This document shows positions 31,974-37,591 of a DNA stretch of 37,591 nt, piece after piece. A program made the translations under genes and the position numbers. Origin of the DNA: Nocardia carnea (lineage in GTDB: Bacteria > Actinomycetota > Actinomycetes > Mycobacteriales > Mycobacteriaceae); assembly GCF_029869215.1 (NCBI RefSeq), contig NZ_JARWPM010000422.1, forward strand, positions 1 through 37,591, in the 5' to 3' direction. How positions within the stretch are numbered: the stretch's first letter is position 1; every line of letters begins with the position of its first letter. The notes below the pieces were generated by a model. The model saw only the letters and a program-made list of their open reading frames with translations. It did not search any database and had not been told where the DNA came from.

Positions 31974-32990
31974 ATGCGAGGCACCATCATCTACGCGCCC
32001 GGCGATATACGCAGTGAAGAACTGCCCGACCCAGTCCTCACTCACAGGACCGACGCGATCATCCGCGCCGTCGCAACCTGCGTCTGCGGATCCGACCTGT
32101 GGCCATACCGCGGCATCGAACCGGTCGACGCCCCACAACCTATGGGACACGAGTACGTCGGCATCGTCGAAGAAGTCGGCGACCAGGTCACCGGCATCAT
32201 CCCCGGCCAGTTCGTCGTCGGTTCCTTCGCCACCTCCGACAACACCTGCCCGAACTGCCGCAACGGCTACCATTCCGCCTGCGTGCACGGCGAATTCCTG
32301 ACCACCTGCCAAGCCGAATACATACGCATCCCGCACGCCGACGGCACCCTCGTCGCCACCGACGACCAACCCGACCCCAGCCAGATACCCAGCCTGCTCG
32401 CCGTATCGGATGTGATGGGCACCGGCTGGTACGCCGCCGTCGCAGCCGACGTCCGCCCCGGGTCCACCGTGGTCGTCGTCGGAGACGGCGCAGTCGGATT
32501 ATGCGGGGTGATCGCCGCCAAAGAACTCGGCGCCGAACGCATCATCGCCATGAGCCGCCATCCTGACCGCCAAAGGCTGGCCACGACCTTCGGCGCCACC
32601 GATATCGTCAGCGAACGCGGTGAGGCCGGAGTCGCCCGAATCCACGACCTGACCAAGGGTATCGGCGCCGACTCCGTTCTCGAATGCGTCGGCACCAGCG
32701 AATCCGTCACCCAGGCACTACGCGCGGCGCGCACAGGCGGCAACGTCGGCCTGGTCGGCATCCCTCAGGGAGTTCAGGTAACCGGCGAGGAACTCGTCTC
32801 CGCTCACATCGGATTGCGCGGCGGCCCAGCGCCAGTACGCCGCTTCCTGCCCGATCTCATCGACCTCGTCCTCGACGAAAAGATCGACCCCGGCCAGGTC
32901 TTCGATCTCACACTGCCGCTCGCCGATGTCGCTGACGGCTACAAAGCAATGAACGAGCGTGCCGCCATCAAAGCACTGCTCCAATCATGA
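31974..32990 (+). CDS. Zinc-dependent alcohol dehydrogenase, medium-chain (338 aa)
   Basis: ATG 31974 has AAGGAGAG upstream. Catalytic zinc ligands are seen in CVCGSDLWPYRG (Cys) and MGHEYVGIVEEVG (His-Glu). The structural-zinc lobe reads FATSDNTCPNCRNGYHSAC, with Asp in place of the first Cys, a variant common in this subfamily. The Rossmann motif VVVVGDGAVGLCGVIAAKEL binds NAD(P). It interconverts an alcohol and an aldehyde or ketone and could act in sequence with the ALDH-like enzyme of the same operon. It is the last clear gene of the argS operon. Confidence 0.88.
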   Translation: MRGTIIYAPGDIRSEELPDPVLTHRTDAIIRAVATCVCGSDLWPYRGIEPVDAPQPMGHEYVGIVEEVGDQVTGIIPGQFVVGSFATSDNTCPNCRNGYHSACVHGEFLTTCQAEYIRIPHADGTLVATDDQPDPSQIPSLLAVSDVMGTGWYAAVAADVRPGSTVVVVGDGAVGLCGVIAAKELGAERIIAMSRHPDRQRLATTFGATDIVSERGEAGVARIHDLTKGIGADSVLECVGTSESVTQALRAARTGGNVGLVGIPQGVQVTGEELVSAHIGLRGGPAPVRRFLPDLIDLVLDEKIDPGQVFDLTLPLADVADGYKAMNERAAIKALLQS

Positions 32991-33214
32991 CCCGTGCAAG
33001 TCCGGCCTTCTCCTGGCAAAGCAACGTGCACGCCGCGGTTCGGCAGGAAGTCGCCGGTCACCCGCGTTGGTGCCAATGCAGAACTCCGGCCGAGCATGAC
33101 GTGCTGCTCGCACGACTGCGGAATCTCAACCATGGCAGATCCTCTAGGGTCACCGCCGATCATTCTGAAATTCCGACACGAGTTCCGAGGATCTACAAAC
33201 AGCTTCGACTCTAG
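32987..33214 (+). CDS. Doubtful ORF at operon end (75 aa)
   Basis: An ATG overlapping the alcohol-dehydrogenase stop (ATGA) opens a 75-codon frame (MTRASPAFSWQSNVHAAVRQ) that runs to the end of the convergent DUF397 gene. It has two nearby cysteines but no recognised domain. If it is not coding, 32991-33210 is simply an intergenic stretch between convergent genes with no clear terminator. Confidence 0.25.
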   Translation: MTRASPAFSWQSNVHAAVRQEVAGHPRWCQCRTPAEHDVLLARLRNLNHGRSSRVTADHSEIPTRVPRIYKQLRL

Positions 33215-33594
33215 GCAGCGACAAGTTCGAATTCGCCAGCGATTATGCCCGCAACAAAAGCCGCCCACTCATCCGGGAGAAAGTCCAACGCGACAGCGGT
33301 TTCGGTGCAACTGACGGTGGCCCGGCCGTCGGGGCGTTGCTCAATGCCGGGAAGCCCAGTTCCGACTAGAGCGGCAGCTGGGTTGGTGGCGTAGCGACAG
33401 AAGGCCGGCCAGCTGCTGACGGTGAGCGAGATCGTCGGTTGGGTCGCGGGGTTGTTTTCGGGGTTGCGGAGGTATTTGGAGTCGCGGAGGAACACCCGGT
33501 CGCCCTCGAATTTCACCTCGACGCAGGACTGCGTTTCCGACGATCGAGAGGACTTGAACCAGTTGGTGGTGCGCACTGAATCCGACCTACTCAT
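33211..33594 (-). CDS. Tandem DUF397 protein (127 aa)
   Basis: ATG 33594 overlaps the stop of the XRE regulator (ATGA). The first DUF397 unit is clear: NWFKSSRSSETQSCVEVKF, VFLRDSKYLRNPENNP, ISLTVSSWPAFCRYA. A second, partly degenerate unit follows (ATVSCTETAVALDFLPDEWA, FVAGIIAGEFEL). DUF397 proteins are short actinobacterial partners of the XRE/DUF5753 (Scr1-type) regulators with which they are nearly always paired, in a regulator-inhibitor or toxin-antitoxin-like arrangement. The fused double unit is less common than a single one. Confidence 0.85.
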   Translation of the reverse strand: MSRSDSVRTTNWFKSSRSSETQSCVEVKFEGDRVFLRDSKYLRNPENNPATQPTISLTVSSWPAFCRYATNPAAALVGTGLPGIEQRPDGRATVSCTETAVALDFLPDEWAAFVAGIIAGEFELVAA

Positions 33595-34469
33595 AGCGTT
33601 GACTGTATCTGACCGGTGATGGCGCGGATTCTGTCGAGCGTGGCCTCGCGGCTCATGGCCTGGGCCATCGCACGGTCGTGGATGACGCCGAGGTCGCGGA
33701 CGCGGGTGTCTTTGTCTCGGTCTTCGAGGAGTTCACCCATGACGGTGGACTCGTGCCAGGCCAGGGTCGGCAGCCTAGGATTGGCGAAGTCGAGCAGGTG
33801 GAATGTCGCGCCGCTGAAGATGGAGCGTTCGGTAGCGGTGAACGGCATGAGCCGCACGACAATGGTTTCAGGGTGGGATTCGATCACGTCGGCCAGGTGC
33901 AGGAGCTGTCGCTGCAGGGTGTGCGGGCCGCCGATCTGCTGGACGAGGGCGGCTTCACCGATCAGCGCCGATAAGTGCAGGGGGTTGTCGCCTTCGAGCC
34001 GTTGCTGACGGCGCATGCGGACTTCGACTCGCTGTTCAACTTCCACTGGCAGTACGGTGGCCACGCCGGTGACCATCAAGGCGCGAACGTATTCTTCCGA
34101 TTGCAGCAGTCCAGGCATCAGCACACTTTCGTAGGTGCGTATCCGCTGCGCACCGTCCTCCATCCCGTACAACCGAAGCAGCTCAGGACCGAACAAGGCT
34201 GAGTACCTGGCCCACCAGCCGCGTCCTTTGGCCGCCGCCCGCAGTGCCAGCAGTTCGGCCTGCTCTTCGGCGTCGAATTCGAAGAGGTCCATCAGGGCCT
34301 GCAGCTTGTCTTCTGCCGGTATCCGGCGGTCACCCTCGATGAGCACCCAGTATCCCCGCGACAACTTCGCCTTCTTGACGATGGTCTGCGTGTCGATACC
34401 CAGTTGCTCCCGGCGCTGACGAAGCCGCAGCGACAGCTCCCAGCTCGCGACCACGGGGGACACATGCAT
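33591..34469 (-). CDS. XRE-family regulator with DUF5753 (Scr1-type), 292 aa
   Basis: ATG 34469 follows GAGGAG with 8-nt spacing. The N-terminal XRE domain (ELSLRLRQRREQLGIDTQTI, KLSRGYWVLIEGDRRIPAED) is followed by the DUF5753 domain: ARYSALFGPELLRLYGMEDG, YESVLMPGLLQSEEYVRALM, RMRRQQRLEGDNPLHLSALI, VRLMPFTATERSIFSGATF. The gene forms the usual pair with DUF397 downstream. The perfect palindrome at 34541-34557, upstream of its start, is its probable operator. Confidence 0.88.
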   Translation of the reverse strand: MHVSPVVASWELSLRLRQRREQLGIDTQTIVKKAKLSRGYWVLIEGDRRIPAEDKLQALMDLFEFDAEEQAELLALRAAAKGRGWWARYSALFGPELLRLYGMEDGAQRIRTYESVLMPGLLQSEEYVRALMVTGVATVLPVEVEQRVEVRMRRQQRLEGDNPLHLSALIGEAALVQQIGGPHTLQRQLLHLADVIESHPETIVVRLMPFTATERSIFSGATFHLLDFANPRLPTLAWHESTVMGELLEDRDKDTRVRDLGVIHDRAMAQAMSREATLDRIRAITGQIQSTL

Positions 34470-34540
34470 CGGCGCACTCCTCTCGTTCGTCAACACGATA
34501 CTCCCTGCTATTCGAATCACGAACCATGTCAGTTATTGCA

Positions 34541-34557
34541 TCTGTAACAGTTACAGA
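34541..34557. promoter_or_regulatory. Perfect 17-bp palindrome, probable operator
   Basis: TCTGTAACAGTTACAGA has 8-bp perfect arms around one base. It lies in the A/T-rich divergent region between the Scr1-type regulator (start 34469) and the small gene at 34636. Size and symmetry fit an XRE dimer site that would control both directions. Confidence 0.55.
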
Positions 34558-34635
34558 ATATATTCGCGTTCTACGCCAGTAGTTGTTCTGAATCACTTCC
34601 GAGATGTCTTCCGGCTGGTAGATGAGGTGACAGGT

Positions 34636-34932
34636 ATGTCGACGATCCGCATCCGATCGCATTCGATGGACAGCCCCCGCACAACACACCGTGCACGAAG
34701 TGTCGGCGACTCCGGCTGGGTCGTGAGCTATCTGCCCGGTCGGACCCTCTCCGCCGCGCAGGCAGTCGCCGCTCTGGCCGCCGCCGAGGAGGTTGCCGCG
34801 CTCGCCGAACACGGCAGGCTACTGGGCCTGACCGGGCTGGAACTGGTGAGCATGGCATCGGCAGAGTGCCCGTGGCCGCAGTCGAGAGGGCTGGCAGGCC
34901 GCGCGCTGTCGTTGCTGAAGGCGCCGCGATGA
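34636..34932 (+). CDS. Conserved hypothetical protein (98 aa)
   Basis: ATG 34636 has GAGG 8 nt upstream. The core WVVSYLPGRTLSAAQAVAAL with an Ala-rich helix resembles small proteins often found near XRE/DUF397 loci in actinobacteria (typically W-x-V-S-W-L-P-G-R). No function is known. It starts a plus-strand run of overlapping small genes that extends to 35533. Confidence 0.6.
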   Translation: MSTIRIRSHSMDSPRTTHRARSVGDSGWVVSYLPGRTLSAAQAVAALAAAEEVAALAEHGRLLGLTGLELVSMASAECPWPQSRGLAGRALSLLKAPR

Positions 34933-35081
34933 ACGCGCGGAGGGCGTGGCCGATGGCGAACACGATCGTGGCATTCAGCGCGGGCGCGGCCCGCGGGCGT
35001 CGCATGGTGGCCTCGATGCGGCCGATCCCAGGATCTCCGTTGTTCGTGGTCACCGGCGGCCGTCACCGGAAGGCGGAATGA
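34929..35081 (+). CDS. Small basic protein (50 aa)
   Basis: ATG overlaps the upstream stop (ATGA) and its own TGA overlaps the next ATG (ATGA), so it is held in a coupled chain. The product MNARRAWPMANTIVAFSAGA... is basic, with one possible short hydrophobic segment. No family is recognised. Confidence 0.45.
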   Translation: MNARRAWPMANTIVAFSAGAARGRRMVASMRPIPGSPLFVVTGGRHRKAE

Positions 35082-35533
35082 TGTTCGAAAACTGCCGTAC
35101 TCCGTTCGAGGTGGCCTACGCCTACCGCGGTATGGGGTTCCCGGTGTCGTGCACGTACGGCCGGGTCGCGGTGACCGCATCCCGATCGCTAGGTGCCGTG
35201 GTGATGCCACCGGAGCTGGGCACCCTGGTCCGCCACGAACTCGAACACGACCACGATGTCACGGCACCGGTACTGACCTATCACCGGCCGCGCAGCGACT
35301 GGGTGTTCCTCGTCGGCCCAGGATCGGGTGGAGCGCTCGGCGCCACCGCCCGCATGGCGCTGCACCGTGCGGGAGTGCGGGTGCTGACGACCGGGCAGCA
35401 GGTGTGGCTGCCGATGACCGACCAGCCCCTCACCTGGTACTGGATCTGGCCCCCAACCAGCGTCCGCGCCCTACCCTCCCGGACCACCGTGCTCGCTGCC
35501 ACCCGCCGTCAAATCCTGACATCACAGCGGTAA
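35078..35533 (+). CDS. Conserved hypothetical protein (151 aa)
   Basis: ATG 35078 overlaps the previous stop. The start FEVAYAYRGMGFPVSCTYGR resembles the first strand-helix of small actinobacterial proteins distantly like prim-pol N-termini, but no catalytic acid triad is seen. The middle (WVFLVGPGSGGALGATARMA, VRVLTTGQQVWLPM) looks like an alternating alpha/beta fold. Members often accompany XRE/DUF397 genes. Function unknown. Confidence 0.55.
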   Translation: MMFENCRTPFEVAYAYRGMGFPVSCTYGRVAVTASRSLGAVVMPPELGTLVRHELEHDHDVTAPVLTYHRPRSDWVFLVGPGSGGALGATARMALHRAGVRVLTTGQQVWLPMTDQPLTWYWIWPPTSVRALPSRTTVLAATRRQILTSQR

Positions 35534-35538
35534 CCGAG

Positions 35539-36015
35539 ATGCGCCCCAGCACCGGAATTCCGCGTCCCGCCCGCATCACCGACCCGGCGGAGTCACTGTT
35601 CCCGACCGGGGAAGCACTGCTATCGGCCATCCGAGGTCACCACATCGGCCCCCACCCCCTGACACAGATCGCCTACCGGTTCGGGCAACTGCACCAGCAA
35701 CGTCTCCGCGGCCCCGCCTGCCCGAGATGCCCGTACCGCAGCGAGTTGTCGCGGCAAGCCGATCTCTGGGTGGTCGAGCATGCGCCGCCGCCACATCCGG
35801 ACGCGGTCCTGCACTCCGAATCGTTGGGCACGGTGATAGATCGGCTCGCCGCGCAGCAAGTTCGGGCGTACCACCTGCTGATGACCGCTGAACCGTCCGA
35901 CCCCGAGGTGCACGCCGCGTGGTATCGCCTCGCCGAACTCATCGACGACTACACCGACCTGACCACCGCAGTCGCGCACCGGGCCCGACGACTCCCCCGC
36001 ACTCCCTGCCCGTAA
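35539..36015 (+). CDS. DUF4254 family protein (158 aa)
   Basis: ATG 35539. The pattern PLTQIAYRFGQLHQQRL, then VVEHAPPPHPDAVLHSESLG, TVIDRLAAQQVRAYHLLM and AAWYRLAELIDDYTDLTTAV matches actinobacterial DUF4254 proteins (H-T-E-T-V-G-T-V-V-D-R-L in typical members). All-helical, soluble, function unknown. A CPRCPYR cysteine pair is inserted in the first half. Confidence 0.7.
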   Translation: MRPSTGIPRPARITDPAESLFPTGEALLSAIRGHHIGPHPLTQIAYRFGQLHQQRLRGPACPRCPYRSELSRQADLWVVEHAPPPHPDAVLHSESLGTVIDRLAAQQVRAYHLLMTAEPSDPEVHAAWYRLAELIDDYTDLTTAVAHRARRLPRTPCP

Positions 36016-36023
36016 TCACCCCT

Positions 36024-36040
36024 GGGCGTTTCGGACGCCC
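36024..36040 (+). terminator. Short hairpin after DUF4254 gene
   Basis: GGGCGT and ACGCCC pair around TTCGG, 9 nt beyond the DUF4254 stop. There is no T-run, so it may be a weak terminator or a structure ahead of the next gene. Confidence 0.4.
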
Positions 36041-36171
36041 GCGCTGGAAGGAGCAATGCAATCTCCACGCCCGACCTATCCACGTCCAGCCACCAGGAGC
36101 CACCACACCATGGGACAGTCGATGATCTGGTAATCCTCGACACCGATATCGGGTGGCGACCGGGAAGTCTC

Positions 36172-36984
36172 GTGGCGTTGGTTATCGCGGCGTGTGTAGT
36201 TCCAAACCTGGCCGTAGTCACCGCCGACGAAACTCGGGGCCGCCGCGCACGCTTGGCCCGCCACACACTGGATGCGCTCGGCCGGCCCGAGGTGCGGGTG
36301 GTCGCCGGATTCGACCTGGGCGGTGAGGACCGGTTTCTCCTCGACAACGACCACTCGCCATCGGTGGCCGGCGAGGATTTCATGGAGCGTATCCGTGGTC
36401 TCGATCGCATGATCGCCGCCGTGGTCGAACTCTGCGATACCGCTCGCCGGGTCCAGTGGGCGGGGTTGGGCCCGATGTCCAACCTTGCTGCTGCCATCTC
36501 CCGCCTGCCCGAGATCGCCGACCGAGTGGTAGTTACCCAACTGGGCGGGGCGCTCGACCGCACCCGCGGCACGGCACCCGTCTCGGACAACTTCCGCGTC
36601 GACCCAACCTCCGCCGGGCTAGCACTGCGTGCACTGCACACACCGCGCTTGGTTCTCAGCGACCACACCGACGCCGACGCCCTCCAGATCACGCCTCACT
36701 CCCCGATTCTTCAGAAATTCGAGTACCCAACTCCACCGGAGTGGGCGGATCTGGCGGCGGCGCACCTGCGGGCATGGTCGGCCTGCGAACCGCGGGTCAG
36801 TTTGCGTGAACCCCTGGTGCTCAGCGCCGCCCTTGGGCTGCCCTTCGTCTCCTTCCATACCGAACGAATCGAGATACACCCCGACGCGCGACTTTCCCGT
36901 TCCTCCCACGGACGGACGATGCAGCTGTCCAGCACGATCAACCACCGCGATTTCATGACCTGGATGCACAACACGATCGAATGA
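36172..36984 (+). CDS. Degenerate nucleoside hydrolase-like protein (270 aa), 5' end damaged
   Basis: The fold is that of inosine-uridine nucleoside hydrolases (GPMSNLAAAISRLPE, VVVTQLGGALD). The family's N-terminal motif is found upstream in the same frame at 36130-36171 (LVILDTDIG), but no ATG, GTG or TTG precedes it in frame. The nearby ATGs at 36056 and 36110 (AGGAG upstream) are in another frame that stops at 36133, so a frameshift seems to have cut off the start. GTG 36172 with GGGAAG upstream could still be used. The calcium-binding Asp-Asp of D-T-D-x-G-x-x-x-D-D is GS, and the C-terminal H-D-P reads REP. It is probably inactive as a hydrolase and may be a pseudogene. Confidence 0.6.
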   Translation: MALVIAACVVPNLAVVTADETRGRRARLARHTLDALGRPEVRVVAGFDLGGEDRFLLDNDHSPSVAGEDFMERIRGLDRMIAAVVELCDTARRVQWAGLGPMSNLAAAISRLPEIADRVVVTQLGGALDRTRGTAPVSDNFRVDPTSAGLALRALHTPRLVLSDHTDADALQITPHSPILQKFEYPTPPEWADLAAAHLRAWSACEPRVSLREPLVLSAALGLPFVSFHTERIEIHPDARLSRSSHGRTMQLSSTINHRDFMTWMHNTIE

Positions 36985-37136
36985 ACGACGCATCCTGGAA
37001 GCCCGCGGTCAACGCGTTCGCGATCACCTTCGCCGACCGCTGGCCCGACGCCCGAACCGAACCTACTGAGAGAAACCGCCGGAAACACCGTTACCGAGTC
37101 CCTTGCGCGCCAGGACCCGGTGTTCGGCAGCGCTGA
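36981..37136 (+). CDS. Doubtful short ORF (51 aa)
   Basis: ATG overlaps the preceding stop (ATGA). The first ~27 residues (NDASWKPAVNAFAITFADRW) look protein-like; the remainder runs antisense into the convergent hydroxylase gene and is Arg-rich. It may be a truncated gene remnant. Confidence 0.25.
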   Translation: MNDASWKPAVNAFAITFADRWPDARTEPTERNRRKHRYRVPCAPGPGVRQR

Positions 37137-37591
37137 GCACGGCGGTCGTTTCTTCGGTTGTGGGTTGGCAGGCGCCGTGGCGGGTGAAGGGTTCGGCGAA
37201 CTGGGCCAGGTAGCTGGTGGGGTAGTCGGGTTTGGCGGCCATACCGAGGTCGGTGCTGTGGAACCGGCGGTGCGGGTCGTAGCTGTAGGTGCGCAGCAGG
37301 TGGTCCCAGATCAGCGTGAACAGCCCGAAGTTCACGTCACCGATACCGGCCCATTTGAGATGATGGAAACGGTGCCCCTCGTTGAGCGCCAGCACGTACT
37401 TGAACGGCCCAACCCGGTAGTCGGCGTTCGAGTGCTGCAACAGCAGCTGTACCGCCACTGCCAGCGACAGTGCCGCGGCGACCGGCACCGGGATCCCGGC
37501 GAGCAGTAGCGGGGTGACCCCGGCGGTCATTTCGATGGTTTGGTGCAGTGGGTGTTTCATCAGGCCGTTGAGCCCGTAGAAGCGGGTGACG
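37063..37591 (-). CDS. Fatty-acid hydroxylase/sterol desaturase family, C-terminal part (runs off right edge)
   Basis: The frame is open to the edge (YGLNGLMKHPLHQTIE), so the N-terminal half is missing. The family's histidine clusters are visible: KHPLHQ, QHSNADY and GHRFHHLKWAGIGDVNFG, together binding a di-iron centre in membrane hydroxylases. A hydrophobic segment PVPVAAALSLAVAVQLLL separates the clusters. The enzyme would insert a hydroxyl or double bond into a lipid using oxygen. The cytosolic tail ends GLGNGVSGGFSQ. Confidence 0.8.
   Translation of the reverse strand, partial: VTRFYGLNGLMKHPLHQTIEMTAGVTPLLLAGIPVPVAAALSLAVAVQLLLQHSNADYRVGPFKYVLALNEGHRFHHLKWAGIGDVNFGLFTLIWDHLLRTYSYDPHRRFHSTDLGMAAKPDYPTSYLAQFAEPFTRHGACQPTTEETTAVLSAAEHRVLARKGLGNGVSGGFSQ

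Noticed and set aside
34511..34530. TTCGAATC resembling a tRNA T-loop
   Set aside because: No acceptor, D or anticodon arms can be folded around it.
1..37591. CRISPR array, rRNA operon, insertion sequence or integrase
   Set aside because: No regularly spaced repeats, rRNA-like sequence, transposase/integrase motifs or terminal inverted repeats were found.

Overview
The window is high-GC actinobacterial DNA. Cutinase and secretory-lipase genes, MmyB-type and Scr1-type XRE regulators, DUF397 and DUF4254 proteins, a CYP157-like P450 pair and a MinD-BTAD fusion together suggest Nocardia or a close mycolate-containing relative; this is an inference from gene content. There is no rRNA, tRNA, transposase, integrase or CRISPR array. 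Gene content and the repeat-rich left end look like an accessory island or plasmid rather than core chromosome. Many neighbouring genes overlap by 4 bp (ATGA or GTGA), so most functional units are translationally coupled operons.

Layout. 1-1.1 kb: the start of a winged-helix gene running off the left edge, then a gene-free segment with a near-perfect palindrome, paired direct repeats and a terminator-like hairpin. 1.1-6.9 kb: a minus-strand envelope operon of a Pro/Gly-rich secreted protein, a cutinase, a lipase-fold protein without its nucleophile, a membrane-anchored protein and a MinD-like/BTAD fusion. 7.1-7.6 kb: a 35-aa hydrophobic peptide gene between strong hairpins and a doubtful 47-aa ORF. 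7.6-9.4 kb: two XRE/MmyB regulators with a 35-aa ORF coupled to the second.

9.5-21.5 kb: a sugar/lipid pathway. One minus-strand operon encodes a DPM1-like glycosyltransferase, a possible ATP-grasp ligase and a histidine phosphatase. It diverges from a GlmM-like phosphoglucosamine mutase. A second minus-strand operon runs from two P450s through an acyl-CoA oxidase-like flavoprotein, several small proteins and a lipoprotein to a nucleotide-sugar dehydrogenase. 21.7-23.9 kb: an XRE-TPR regulator coupled to an APH-fold phosphotransferase.

24-33 kb: a phosphotriesterase-family hydrolase and a TadA-like protein lacking all three zinc ligands lie divergent to a plus-strand operon. That operon encodes a complete arginyl-tRNA synthetase, an aldehyde-dehydrogenase-like protein, a second diverged ArgRS-like protein, a methyltransferase, a nucleotidyltransferase and a zinc alcohol dehydrogenase. 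This is the best candidate for an undescribed pathway, perhaps tRNA-dependent or aminoacyl-adenylate-dependent natural-product synthesis with self-resistance. 33.2-37.6 kb: a Scr1-type XRE regulator with DUF397, small conserved hypotheticals, DUF4254, a degenerate nucleoside hydrolase and the end of a fatty-acid hydroxylase.

A recurring feature is enzyme folds whose signature catalytic residues are replaced: the lipase, the TadA-like protein, both P450s, the ALDH, the ArgRS paralogue and the nucleoside hydrolase. All calls come from reading the sequence; no database search was run.
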